The notes: a model not told the origin generated them from the letters alone. A DNA stretch of 22,433 bases from DAOSVX01 sp964440405 (GCA_964440405.1 CAYTSB010000010.1:1-22433); one strand, 5' to 3'. Counted from the first letter of the stretch, positions 8,546 to 16,481 are shown. Made by a program: numbers and translations.

Positions 8546-8574
8546 TTGTTTTTTTAATCCCTATTTGATATCAT
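8546..8574 (+). promoter_or_regulatory. promoter, TTGTTT-17-TATCAT with extended -10
   Basis: TTGTTT at 8546-8551, 17-bp spacer ending TGA, TATCAT at 8569-8574, 22 bp before the protease start. Confidence 0.55.
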
Positions 8575-8596
8575 TATAGAGTAATAGGGTGATAGA

Positions 8597-9769
8597 ATGA
8601 AACTTAAAGATAAAGAAACATTTAAATTAAGAGACGTTGTTATAATAATAATAATTACTAGTTTATTAGTAAGCCTTTCAACTGGTCTTGTAGTAGTTAA
8701 AAGATTTAATAAAAATACAGAAATTAAAATTAATAAAAATGAATATATTAATGATTTTATTAGTGCTTACACGACTTTGGTTGATAGCTACTATGAAAAA
8801 ATAGACGAAAAGGAATTAATGGATACAATAATTTCTTCTTTATATGATTATGTGGGCGATCCTTATACGACCTATTTAAATGAGCAAGAAACAGCTCTTT
8901 TAATGGAATCTTTAAATGGTAAATACCAAGGAGTTGGAGTAAGAGTGGTTGATACTGAGGATAATAAAGGTATTTCAATCATTGAAGTGTTTGATAATTC
9001 TCCAGCAGCTAAAGCTGGTATTGAAGTAGATGATTTAATTATTAAAGTTAATAATAACGATGTTAAAACTAAAACAGCTTTGGAAGTAGTCGATATCATT
9101 AAAAGTAACGAGTCAGTAACCATTACTGTTTTAAGAGGTAATAAAGAGAAAAATTTTAATCTCGAGTTAAGTTCAGTTGATATACCTTCAGTAACTTCAG
9201 AAATATATAAAAAAAACAATCATAAAATCGGTTATATTTATATTGAAGCATTTGCTATCAATACTTATGAGCAATTTAAAGTTAAATTAGAAGAGATGGA
9301 AAAAGATCATATCGATTCATTAATTATTGATGTCAGAACAAACACTGGCGGTTATTTAACAACCGCTAAAGAAATTTCTGAATTGTTTTTAGAAAAAGGT
9401 AAAATAATTTATTCTTTAAAAAACAAATCGGTAGAAGAAGTTCACAAGGACGAAACAGAAGTAAAAAGAAGTTATCCAATTGTAATATTAACTAATGAGG
9501 TTTCAGCATCAGCATCAGAAATACTTACAGCAGCTTTAAAAGAAAGTTATGGAGCCTTATCAGTTGGTAAAACAACATACGGTAAAGGCAAGATTCAGCA
9601 AACTACAGCTTTAAAAGAAGGCGGCATGTTAAAATATACTACTGCCAGTTGGTTTACTCCTAAAGGGACTAATATTGATACTGTTGGAATTAAGCCGGAC
9701 TACGAAGTTGAATATAAAAAGAACGATGATTTACAGTTAAATAAAGCTTTAGAAATTTTGAGTAAATAA
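8597..9769 (+). CDS. S41 family C-terminal processing protease (CtpA/CtpB type)
   Basis: 390 residues. The membrane anchor is at about 13-33, followed by a helical region, a PDZ domain (about 100-180, GVGVRVVDTEDNKGISIIEV ... GIEVDDLIIKVNN) and an S41 protease domain (about 210-365). The Ser/Lys dyad is visible. The SASAS block at 303-307 puts the nucleophile at S305, and K330 in TYGKGKIQ is 25 residues later, the same spacing as in E. coli Prc. Q334 matches the third catalytic residue known from CtpB. The LIIDVRTNTGGYL block supports the substrate site. The enzyme cuts proteins near the C-terminus outside the membrane, and PDZ gates it. The substrate is unknown. The next gene starts 19 bp later and is probably co-transcribed. 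Confidence 0.93.
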   Translation: MKLKDKETFKLRDVVIIIIITSLLVSLSTGLVVVKRFNKNTEIKINKNEYINDFISAYTTLVDSYYEKIDEKELMDTIISSLYDYVGDPYTTYLNEQETALLMESLNGKYQGVGVRVVDTEDNKGISIIEVFDNSPAAKAGIEVDDLIIKVNNNDVKTKTALEVVDIIKSNESVTITVLRGNKEKNFNLELSSVDIPSVTSEIYKKNNHKIGYIYIEAFAINTYEQFKVKLEEMEKDHIDSLIIDVRTNTGGYLTTAKEISELFLEKGKIIYSLKNKSVEEVHKDETEVKRSYPIVILTNEVSASASEILTAALKESYGALSVGKTTYGKGKIQQTTALKEGGMLKYTTASWFTPKGTNIDTVGIKPDYEVEYKKNDDLQLNKALEILSK

Positions 9770-9788
9770 TAAAAAAGGGGAGATAGTT

Positions 9789-11390
9789 GTGATATTAAAA
9801 AAGCCGTATGCATTTTTAATTAAGCATTTTAAATTAATTCATTTAATTTTAGCTCTAGGATTAATTTATTTAGCTATTAAATTTAATGGTTTAATAGTGT
9901 TTTTTAATGATGCTTTTAAAAATAATTATTATACCGGAATAAATAATGTTGCTAATACAGCAATTAATTTTTACATGTACCTGGTCGTGTTACTTGTTTT
10001 GGCTCTCGGAATTATTATTTATATTTTATTTAAGCAAAAAGAAAAACCTAAAAAATTCTATGCGGCTCTAATTATTTATTATATAATTATTTTTGTTCTT
10101 TTCACTTTCTTTTTAAGTGTTATTAACAATATGAAAGTTAGTGTAATTGAAGTCAAAACTTTAAAAGCATATCGAGATATAATTTTACTATTATCTTTTC
10201 CTCAATACTTTTTTTTAGTTATGACATTCATTAGAGGGATCGGGTTTGATTACAAAAAATTTAATTTTAGTAAAGATATTAGTGAATTAAAAATAGATGT
10301 TAAAGATAGTGAAGAGTTTGAACTAAATGTTAATGTAGAAGGCTATAAATTAAGAAGAAAAATAAGAAGATTTTTAAGAGAATTAAAATATTACACTTTA
10401 GAAAATGCTTTTTTAGTTACTGTTTTAGGAGCTATTTTAATAATTATAATAGTAACAACCATTTTGCTAAACATAAATATATATGGTAAAGTTTATAAAA
10501 AGCAGCAGCCTTTTACAGTTAATGGTTTTAAAATAAATGTTTTAGATTCTATCATAACTCCTTACTCATATGGTGGTAAAGTGATCACCAAAGATAAATA
10601 TTACTTGGTAGTATTATATAATGTTGAAAATACATACGGCATTAATCAGGCTTTACATTTAAATGATTTCAGGTTAACTATTAATAAGGAAAATATTTTT
10701 CCGGCAGTTAATAATAGAGAATTTTTTATTGATATTGGGGAAGCTTATTATGAAAATAAATTAAAGCCTCGCAGTAATAAAAATATTACAATGATTTATG
10801 AATTAACTAAAGACCAAATTAAGGATAAATATAGCATTAAGATAGAAACTGATGTTGATATTTCTAAAGGAGAAATAACTGCCAAATACAAAAAAGTTGA
10901 ATTAAAACCAACTAAAATTATGGATATTAAGAGTAATACTGTCGTTAAATTAAATGAAAATCTAAACTTTAATAGTACTGGTCTAAAAAACAGTTCTATT
11001 ATTGTCTCCAGTTATCAATTTACTAAGAGTTATAAATATAATTATCAATTTTGCTATAATAATAAATGCTATGATTCTTTAAATGTAATTGATGCTTCAT
11101 ATAAAACCGAAAAAGAAAAGACTTTGCTAGTCTTGAATTATAAATTAATTTTAGATGAGGAAGCGACTTATTATAAAAATATTACCGGTTATAGATCATT
11201 CTTTTCTGATTTTATGAAGATAAGATATATTAAAAACAAAAAAACATTAGTGGCTTATTATAATAATAAGACCCCTAATAATTTAACTAGTACTTTAGTA
11301 TTAGAAGTTGATAATGAAATAAAAGATGCTGATAATATATTTTTAACTTTCACGATTAGAAATCAAGAATATAATATAATATTGAAATAG
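9789..11390 (+). CDS. large membrane protein with C-terminal extracellular beta domain, unknown
   Basis: 533 residues starting at GTG behind AAGGGGAG. Five hydrophobic segments are predicted at about 16-38, 62-82, 91-112, 129-147 and 207-231. A charged cytoplasmic stretch (about 150-205, very Lys/Arg/Glu rich) comes before the last one. Residues about 235-533 are outside and beta-rich; the part with FKINVLDSIITPYSYGG and KYYLVVLYNVENTYGINQAL reads like an Ig-like DUF4352-type domain. I know no functional assignment. It follows the CtpA-type protease by 19 bp with no terminator between, so it may be a partner or substrate of it (inference). The end of the gene carries the -35 of the tRNA promoter. 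Confidence 0.75.
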   Translation: MILKKPYAFLIKHFKLIHLILALGLIYLAIKFNGLIVFFNDAFKNNYYTGINNVANTAINFYMYLVVLLVLALGIIIYILFKQKEKPKKFYAALIIYYIIIFVLFTFFLSVINNMKVSVIEVKTLKAYRDIILLLSFPQYFFLVMTFIRGIGFDYKKFNFSKDISELKIDVKDSEEFELNVNVEGYKLRRKIRRFLRELKYYTLENAFLVTVLGAILIIIIVTTILLNINIYGKVYKKQQPFTVNGFKINVLDSIITPYSYGGKVITKDKYYLVVLYNVENTYGINQALHLNDFRLTINKENIFPAVNNREFFIDIGEAYYENKLKPRSNKNITMIYELTKDQIKDKYSIKIETDVDISKGEITAKYKKVELKPTKIMDIKSNTVVKLNENLNFNSTGLKNSSIIVSSYQFTKSYKYNYQFCYNNKCYDSLNVIDASYKTEKEKTLLVLNYKLILDEEATYYKNITGYRSFFSDFMKIRYIKNKKTLVAYYNNKTPNNLTSTLVLEVDNEIKDADNIFLTFTIRNQEYNIILK

Positions 11391-11410
11391 TTATAACAAT
11401 TTGTTATAAT
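11382..11410 (+). promoter_or_regulatory. tRNA-Cys promoter with 19-bp palindrome
   Basis: TTGAAA (11382-11387), 17-bp spacer and TATAAT (11405-11410) with TGT before it. A perfect palindrome, TTATAACAA-T-TTGTTATAA (11391-11409), covers the spacer and -10. The -35 lies inside the last codons of the preceding gene. Confidence 0.7.
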
Positions 11411-11423
11411 ATATTTCATTCAT

Positions 11424-11498
11424 GGAACCGTAGCCAAGTGGCTAAGGCGTGGGTCTGCAACACCCTGATCACCAGTTCAAATCTGGTCGGTTCCTCCA
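11424..11498 (+). tRNA. trnC: tRNA-Cys (anticodon GCA)
   Basis: 75 nt including encoded CCA. The acceptor stem GGAACCG / CGGTTCC pairs fully. The D arm is GCC/GGC, the anticodon loop CTGCAAC carries GCA at 11457-11459, and the T arm ACCAG-TTCAAAT-CTGGT pairs fully. Position 27-43 is a T-T mismatch, the only defect in the stems. The rest aligns well with the Bacillus subtilis tRNA-Cys as I recall it. Confidence 0.95.
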
Positions 11499-11512
11499 TA
11501 ATGATTATTTCT

Positions 11513-11549
11513 AACTCCTTTAAACCCAATGTTTATGGGAGTTTTATTT
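11513..11549 (+). terminator. intrinsic terminator of tRNA-Cys
   Basis: Stacked stem: AACTCC / GGAGTT outside and TAAAC / GTTTA inside, separated by 2-nt bulges, loop CCAAT, followed by a T-rich tail. Confidence 0.75.
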
Positions 11550-11698
11550 ATCTAGTGTGTTTTTTAAACTGCAATAAGATACTATGGCTCGTCCAAGTTT
11601 GAAAAATTATAACTCATGCAATTTATATGGCTTTTTTTAAACGCTTTAATTTTTAAAAACGATATTTTAGTAAAAAAAGTGGAATTTAGTTGAAAACA
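11550..11698. other. intergenic stretch without recognised content
   Basis: About 150 bp between the tRNA terminator and the promoter of the first fibre-like gene. I see no open frame, no known riboswitch core and no strong hairpin. It contains ATGGCTCGTCCAAG, less AT-rich than its surroundings, and a late T7 run (about 11630). Confidence 0.5.
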
Positions 11699-11700
11699 TA

Positions 11701-11729
11701 TTGCATTACTATTGCATTTTTGTTAAAAT
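11701..11729 (+). promoter_or_regulatory. promoter of first SipW-dependent paralog, with 11-bp-spaced direct repeat
   Basis: TTGCAT (11701-11706), 17-bp spacer, TAAAAT (11724-11729) with TGT before it. TATTGCATT occurs twice (11699-11707 and 11710-11718), one helical turn apart, spanning the -35 and spacer, so an activator or repressor site is possible. Confidence 0.6.
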
Positions 11730-11753
11730 ATATGTAGAAAAGGAGACTCGAAT

Positions 11754-12452
11754 ATGGAAGAAAGAGAAAATAACAAAAGCAATCAGGTTTTACTAGTAGT
11801 AATAGGAATAGCAACATTATTAATAGCAATGGTAGGAGCAACTTTTGCTTATTTCAGTGCTAATAATGTTCAAGGAAATACTGATACAACTAGTATTACT
11901 GCTCAAACAGCTCAATATGGTAATACTGAAGTTGTTTATGACGCTACTTATGGACTTATTAATACTGGATTGTTAGATTTGCCTAATTCAGAAAAAGGAA
12001 GCGATTATGAATATTTGATGAAATTCCATGTTACAACAACAGCAACAGTTCCTCAAGCACTAACTGTTAACTGGAAAGCTGTAACTAATACTTTTTGCAA
12101 ATATGCCAATGGTCAAAATTGTACAGATAATGCAGCTGATACTGATGTAAGAAGTGAAGTAATTTATGATTTTTATGATTGTGATGCAACTGGATATACT
12201 AATACATTAGCTAATGAAGATACTGTAACAGTTGCCGATGGATGTACAAAAATAAGTAGTGCGATATCACTACCTGTTCCTGCAACAGATAATACTGGAC
12301 TACTTCATACTGCATCTTCATTACCTTTAGCAGCCGGCGGAACTAACTATTATGCTTTAGTTGTTACCGTTAAAAATTTAGATGCTGAACAAAACTATAA
12401 TCAGAATAAAAGTTTTACTGGTCAAGTTAATGTCGGATTAGTAGTACAATAG
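11754..12452 (+). CDS. SipW-dependent exported TasA/CalY-like protein, paralog 1
   Basis: 232 residues from ATG, AGGAG 8 bp upstream. The signal peptide is of the SipW-dependent type: charged start, hydrophobic stretch (12-28), then VGATFAYFSA. By analogy with TasA the cut should fall after A32. The mature part is beta-rich and Thr/Asn-rich with four Cys (FCKY, NC, YDC, GC) that also occur in the three following paralogs, suggesting two disulfides. It ends with the shared block AAGGTNYYALVVTVKN ... SFTGQVNVG. TasA/camelysin family proteins form extracellular fibres or surface layers; that this one does is inference. It has its own promoter and terminator. Confidence 0.85.
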   Translation: MEERENNKSNQVLLVVIGIATLLIAMVGATFAYFSANNVQGNTDTTSITAQTAQYGNTEVVYDATYGLINTGLLDLPNSEKGSDYEYLMKFHVTTTATVPQALTVNWKAVTNTFCKYANGQNCTDNAADTDVRSEVIYDFYDCDATGYTNTLANEDTVTVADGCTKISSAISLPVPATDNTGLLHTASSLPLAAGGTNYYALVVTVKNLDAEQNYNQNKSFTGQVNVGLVVQ

Positions 12453-12464
12453 TAAAAAAAAAGT

Positions 12465-12490
12465 AAAATAAGCCAAAAGGTTTATTTTTT
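12465..12490 (+). terminator. intrinsic terminator of paralog 1
   Basis: AATAAGCC / GGTTTATT (one G-T pair, extendable by AA/TT), loop AAAA, then T run. Confidence 0.8.
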
Positions 12491-12550
12491 TGTTGTGTAA
12501 ATTTTATTAATTTGCTAAAATAAATATATAATATAAAGGAGGCTTGTACA

Positions 12551-13246
12551 TTGGAAACTAAAAAGGAAATGGCTAGACAAATAACCTTAATAATATTAGG
12601 CGCTTTAATTGTACTATTATTTATCATTAGTGGTACATATGCTTATTTTACAGCTCAAAATGTAACCGGGAATGATCCATCAAATATTTTAGGAGCAGAA
12701 ACAGTTGATTTTGGGGACACAAGAGTAGCCTATGATCAAAATAATGGGATTTTATCTACAGGTGATTTAAACTTTACCCCTGATCAAGCTGGAACTGATT
12801 ATCAATTTTTATTAAAATTTGAAGTAAAGACAACTTCTACAGCTACTTTGGATGTAAATATTAACTGGAAAGATATAACAAATACTTTTTGCAGATATCA
12901 TGCAAATCAAGTTTGTACAAATGAAGAAACCGATACTCCAGTTGTTGGTGAAATAGTATACGATTTATATAATTGTGATAGTAATGGGTATACCGCAACT
13001 GTAGCTAATAGTGAAAATAGGACAGTGACATTAGCCGAAAGCTGTACTTTAATTAGTGATAAATCTAGTGAAGTCCCTGCCACTGGAGTTACCCGTATGT
13101 TAAATAAAGAACCTAGTAAATTAGCAGCTGGCGGAACTAATTATTATGCCCTTGTTTTGACTGTTAAAAACACTACTGAATTACAAAATTACAATAAAGA
13201 CAAACGTTTTACCGGTCAGGTTAATATTTCTTTAGCTACATTATAA
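12551..13246 (+). CDS. SipW-dependent exported TasA/CalY-like protein, paralog 2 (most divergent)
   Basis: 231 residues. The start is TTG, fixed by GGAGG 8 bp upstream; no in-frame ATG precedes the signal peptide. The signal ends SGTYAYFTA, with a predicted cut after A31. The four Cys (FCRY, VC, YNC, SC) and the C-terminal block LAAGGTNYYALVLTVKN ... RFTGQVNIS are kept. The middle differs from the other copies (FTPDQAGTDYQFLLKFEV, LDVNINWKDI), so it may be a different subunit, for example a minor or capping one (inference). TATAAT at 12527-12532 is a likely -10 without a clear -35. No terminator follows, so transcripts may run on into paralog 3. Confidence 0.83.
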   Translation: METKKEMARQITLIILGALIVLLFIISGTYAYFTAQNVTGNDPSNILGAETVDFGDTRVAYDQNNGILSTGDLNFTPDQAGTDYQFLLKFEVKTTSTATLDVNINWKDITNTFCRYHANQVCTNEETDTPVVGEIVYDLYNCDSNGYTATVANSENRTVTLAESCTLISDKSSEVPATGVTRMLNKEPSKLAAGGTNYYALVLTVKNTTELQNYNKDKRFTGQVNISLATL

Positions 13247-13251
13247 AATTG

Positions 13252-13279
13252 TTGCAAAATATTTAATTAATGATATACT
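13252..13279 (+). promoter_or_regulatory. promoter of paralog 3
   Basis: TTGCAA (13252-13257), 16-bp spacer, TATACT (13274-13279) with TGA before it. Confidence 0.55.
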
Positions 13280-13303
13280 TAATATAGTAAAGGAGGTTCA
13301 ATT

Positions 13304-13996
13304 TTGGAAGATAGGAAAAAAAGTCAAGTGTTACTCGCTGTGATAGGAGTAGCGACTCTATTAGTAGCAGTTATTGGAGCAACCTTTGCGTATTTCAGTG
13401 CCGCTAATGTTTCAGGAAATAGTAGTACAAATACTATTACAGCACAAACAGCTCAATATGGAAATACGACAGTTACTTATGATGGCACAAACGGAACAAT
13501 TAATACTGGAACTTTAGATTTAAAAGAAAGTGAAAAAGGAACTGATTACAAATATTTAATGAAATTTACAGTAGCAACGACAGCAACAGCAGCACAAAAC
13601 ATAACAGTTAATTGGAAAAGTGTAACTAATACTTTTTGTAAATATCGTAATGCTTCATATATTTGTACAGATACCCCAACTGATACAGCTGTAACTGGTG
13701 AAATTGTATATGATTTTTATAGTTGTTCATCAGCAGGATATACTGGAACAACATCTAGTGGTACAAGCGTAACGATTAATGCCGGATGTACAAAAATAAG
13801 TGCAGCAACACCAGCTGATGTCCCAGCAACAGGGGCAACAGGAATACTTCATACCGCTGCAAGTTTATCTTTAGCAGCAGGCGGAACTAACTATTATGCT
13901 TTAGTTGTTACATTTAAAAATCTAGATGCTAATCAAAATTATCAACAACAAAAAAGTTTTACTGGCCAAGTCAATGTTGGAATAGCAATACATTAA
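13304..13996 (+). CDS. SipW-dependent exported TasA/CalY-like protein, paralog 3
   Basis: 230 residues with a TTG start set by AGGAGG 7 bp upstream. The signal peptide is nearly the same as in paralog 1 (QVLLAVIGVATLLVAVIGATFA|YFSA, predicted cut after A29). The mature part follows paralog 1 closely: NTITAQTAQYGNTTV, LMKFTVATTATA, NWKSVTNTFCKY, a fourth Cys at NAGCTKIS, and AAGGTNYYALVVTFKNLDA. Paralogs 1 and 3 therefore look like the most recent duplicates. The gene has its own promoter and terminator. Confidence 0.85.
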   Translation: MEDRKKSQVLLAVIGVATLLVAVIGATFAYFSAANVSGNSSTNTITAQTAQYGNTTVTYDGTNGTINTGTLDLKESEKGTDYKYLMKFTVATTATAAQNITVNWKSVTNTFCKYRNASYICTDTPTDTAVTGEIVYDFYSCSSAGYTGTTSSGTSVTINAGCTKISAATPADVPATGATGILHTAASLSLAAGGTNYYALVVTFKNLDANQNYQQQKSFTGQVNVGIAIH

Positions 13997-14004
13997 AAAT
14001 AATA

Positions 14005-14028
14005 AATAACCCTCAGGGTTGTTTTTTT
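14005..14028 (+). terminator. intrinsic terminator of paralog 3
   Basis: AATAACCC / GGGTTGTT with a 3-nt loop (TCA) and T run. Confidence 0.8.
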
Positions 14029-14029
14029 A

Positions 14030-14058
14030 TTGCAAAAATATGGTAATTTTGTTATATT
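14030..14058 (+). promoter_or_regulatory. promoter of paralog 4 and sipW
   Basis: TTGCAA (14030-14035), 17-bp spacer, TATATT (14053-14058) with TGT before it. The -35 directly follows the previous terminator's T run. Confidence 0.6.
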
Positions 14059-14079
14059 TATAATGAGAGAAGGTAAAAT

Positions 14080-14784
14080 ATGTTTGAAAATAAAGATAGT
14101 AATAATATCAGCAAAAAAGCCCTTGCTTTTATAGGTATATTTACTTTAATTGCAGCAGTAACTGGAGCTACTCTAGCTTTTTTTAGTGCTAATAATGTTC
14201 AAGGCAACAGTTCAACGAATACAATAGTTACGACTAGTGCTACTTATGGAACAACAACAGTAACATATCACGCTAGTAATGGAACGATTAGCATGGGAAT
14301 AGTTGATTTACCGGAATCTACTAAAGGAGTAAATATAAATGGCTTAATGAAGTTTACAGTAGCAACTACGGCAACGGTATCTCAAAAAATAACAATAGCG
14401 TGGGCTAGTGGTAAAGTAACTAATACATTTTGTCAATATGCTAACGGTCAAACTTGTACAGAAAATACAAGCCATACTTTTGTTGGAAACGAAATTCAAT
14501 ATGCCTTATATGAATGTTCAAGTTCTGGTTATACAGGAACGACAATTACTGGAACAGTGGCTACAATTGGTAGTGGATGTACCTTAATTAGTACTTCTGG
14601 CGCAGCAGTTCCAACTACAGGGTCAACAGCTTTATTACATACGGGAACTAATAGAACGATAGCTGCTGGTGGAACTAATTATTATGCTTTAGTATTAACT
14701 TTACAAAATAAAACTACTGAGCAAAATTATAACCAGGGAAAAACATTTAGTGGACAAATAAGTATTAGTACATTAAGCAATTGA
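14080..14784 (+). CDS. SipW-dependent exported TasA/CalY-like protein, paralog 4
   Basis: 234 residues from ATG with GAGAAGG upstream. The signal ends TGATLAFFSANN, with a predicted cut after A33. The four Cys (FCQY, TC, YEC, GC) and the end block AAGGTNYYALVLTLQNKTTEQNY ... FSGQISIS are kept. The middle has a short variation, IAWASGKVTNTFC, where the others have NWK.VTNTFC. The stop is TGA. Only 29 bp and no terminator separate it from the signal peptidase gene, so this copy is the one directly co-expressed with its processing enzyme. Confidence 0.85.
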   Translation: MFENKDSNNISKKALAFIGIFTLIAAVTGATLAFFSANNVQGNSSTNTIVTTSATYGTTTVTYHASNGTISMGIVDLPESTKGVNINGLMKFTVATTATVSQKITIAWASGKVTNTFCQYANGQTCTENTSHTFVGNEIQYALYECSSSGYTGTTITGTVATIGSGCTLISTSGAAVPTTGSTALLHTGTNRTIAAGGTNYYALVLTLQNKTTEQNYNQGKTFSGQISISTLSN

Positions 14785-14813
14785 TTTATCAAATATAGAT
14801 TGGGAGACAAAAT

Positions 14814-15521
14814 ATGAATAAAAGGGGTTTACTAAAATATATTAAAAGATTTTTTAGAATGTTTTTTAGTGTCTTATCATCTCTATCAATTTTTGTTTTA
14901 ATTATAATTGGTGGCTTTTTAGTTTACTATTTTGTCAGTATTAAAATATATGAATATAAAGGTGAGCAATATAAACCATTTATTTCTTTATATACAATTA
15001 TCAGCCCTAGCATGGAGCCTAATGTCAAAGTTTATGATGTTATTATTGATAAAAGAGTAAGCGATATTTCTGAAATTGAAATTGGTGATGTCATCACTTT
15101 TATTTCTTCAAGTATTCAAAGTCAAGGATTAACTGTAACTCACCGAGTATCGGGGGTAGTAATTAATCCTGATGGCGTTGCTTTTAAAACAAAAGGAGAC
15201 AATAATGCTATTGAAGATGACGGTTTGGTTTATCAAAACCAATTAATTGGCAAAGTTGTTTTTAAATTTCCCCAGTTGGGAAGAATTCAACTTTTATTAG
15301 CTTCTAAAGGTGGGTGGTTTATCATTGTTTTATTGCCAGCTTTAGGAATTATTGTCTATGATATTATTAAACTATGTAAATTAATAGTCTTAAAAGATCA
15401 AATTGATGTAGAAAAAACCAAAGCATATCAAAGACAAATATCAATTGATGCTGACTTACGCCGTCGAAAAGAACAGGAAAGACTAAGAAAAGAAAAATTA
15501 GCGCAAAGATTTATGAAATAA
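14814..15521 (+). CDS. sipW: SipW-like (ER/archaeal-type) signal peptidase I
   Basis: 235 residues, GGGAG 7 bp before the ATG. The N-terminal membrane helix is at about 20-43 and a second one near 168-195. The catalytic residues are of the ER type, Ser/His/Asp, not the bacterial Ser/Lys type: S66 in ISPSMEP, H110 in VTHRVSG where Lys would stand in a standard SPase I, and D129 in TKGDNN, followed by IGKVVFKFPQLG. SipW enzymes process TasA-type precursors. Placed 29 bp after paralog 4, it is the obvious processing enzyme for the four exported paralogs. The C-terminal tail (about 200-235) is highly charged and probably cytoplasmic. Confidence 0.92.
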   Translation: MNKRGLLKYIKRFFRMFFSVLSSLSIFVLIIIGGFLVYYFVSIKIYEYKGEQYKPFISLYTIISPSMEPNVKVYDVIIDKRVSDISEIEIGDVITFISSSIQSQGLTVTHRVSGVVINPDGVAFKTKGDNNAIEDDGLVYQNQLIGKVVFKFPQLGRIQLLLASKGGWFIIVLLPALGIIVYDIIKLCKLIVLKDQIDVEKTKAYQRQISIDADLRRRKEQERLRKEKLAQRFMK

Positions 15522-15549
15522 AAACAAGAGCTTAAATGCTCTTGTTTTT
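15520..15549. terminator. bidirectional terminator between sipW and the permease gene
   Basis: The perfect 12-bp stem AAAAACAAGAGC / GCTCTTGTTTTT has loop TTAAAT and works both ways. The stop of sipW is at its left foot and the permease stop (15532-15534, minus) is in the loop. Confidence 0.92.
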
Positions 15550-16314
15550 AATTATTTTATTTTCAAAATACGCTACTAGTTGATATAAGATAAACGATAT
15601 TATTATTAAGATAATAATACCACTAATTACTAGATTTAAATTAAATACTTGGCTGCCATACATTATTAGATAACCAATACCTTCTTTACTAACTAAAAAC
15701 TCGCCCATAATAACTCCGATCAAAGACATAGAAATATTTAGTTTTAAAGATGATATGATGGTTTTAATGTTAGATGGAATTACAACCTTTTTTAATATTT
15801 CATATTTAGTTGCTTTAAATGATTTTAATAATTTAATTCTATTTTGAGAAGTCGAATTAAAGCCATTATAAATAGTAATAATATTAACGATTAAATTGAT
15901 AAGTAGAGCCATAAAAATAATTGATTTCATATTAGCTCCTGTCCAAATAATTAAAATTGGACCTAAAGCCACTTTTGGCAGTGAATTTAACAAAGTAAGA
16001 AAAGGATCAAATACTTTGGCGAGCAATTTACTACTATAAAGTAATATTGAAATAATAAAGCCTAGTATTAATCCTAAACTAAAAGCAATAATAGTTTCAT
16101 AAATAGTAATAAAAACATGGTTTAATAAATTGTTTTCTTTAAATAAGTTAATAATAGTTTTTACTATTAATAGAGGACTGGAAAATATGAAGCTATTAAT
16201 AATTTTGTATTTGCTTAATAATTCCCAGGTTATTAAAAATCCTAAAACAATAATTATTTGTAAGATAATAGTTTTAATTTTAAATATTTTTTCTTTTCTT
16301 AAATATTCAGACAT
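15532..16314 (-). CDS. ABC importer permease (SsuC/TauC/ThiX class)
   Basis: 260 residues, about six membrane helices, BPD_transp_1 fold. The cytoplasmic coupling loop is clear: SFKATKYEILKKVVIPSNIKTII followed by MGEFLVSKEGIGYLI, the EAA-type motif that docks on the ATPase. Residues LNSLPKVALGPILIIWTGA are typical for the nitrate/sulfonate/taurine/thiamine-precursor class. Its ATG overlaps the stop of the ATPase remnant by 8 bp, so it was the third gene of the operon. The insertion now separates it from the promoter and first two genes by 3.6 kb; I see no convincing minus-strand promoter in front of it, so its expression may be lost or low. Confidence 0.88.
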   Translation of the reverse strand: MSEYLRKEKIFKIKTIILQIIIVLGFLITWELLSKYKIINSFIFSSPLLIVKTIINLFKENNLLNHVFITIYETIIAFSLGLILGFIISILLYSSKLLAKVFDPFLTLLNSLPKVALGPILIIWTGANMKSIIFMALLINLIVNIITIYNGFNSTSQNRIKLLKSFKATKYEILKKVVIPSNIKTIISSLKLNISMSLIGVIMGEFLVSKEGIGYLIMYGSQVFNLNLVISGIIILIIISFILYQLVAYFENKIIKNKSI

Positions 16315-16481
16315 TTATATCAAGTTCTTTCCATATTTTTTCATAGTATTGAGCAAAGTTTTTGGCTTTTCTATTTTCAATAGGAGTACTTTTATCTATT
16401 AATTTAATATCTATTACTTTTTTTATTACGGCTGGTCTTTTTGATAAAACAATTATTTTGTCTGCCATAGATATAGCTTCT
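16307..16481 (-). pseudogene. C-terminal remnant of the interrupted ABC ATPase gene
   Basis: In frame with the stop at 16307 this codes for 57 residues, EAISMADKIIVLSKRPAVI ... YYEKIWKELDINV, the standard end of SsuB/TauB-class ATPases. Upstream, in element DNA, the frame closes at once with TGA. Joined to the main fragment (20080-20651) it completes the gene as VTHDLAEAISMADK. An internal ATG (MADKII...) could in principle restart translation but would give only a small piece without ATPase motifs. Confidence 0.9.

Noticed and set aside
11550..11753. Riboswitch or small RNA before the first fibre-like gene
   Set aside because: No known core, no convincing stem other than the tRNA terminator; kept only as an unexplained intergenic stretch.
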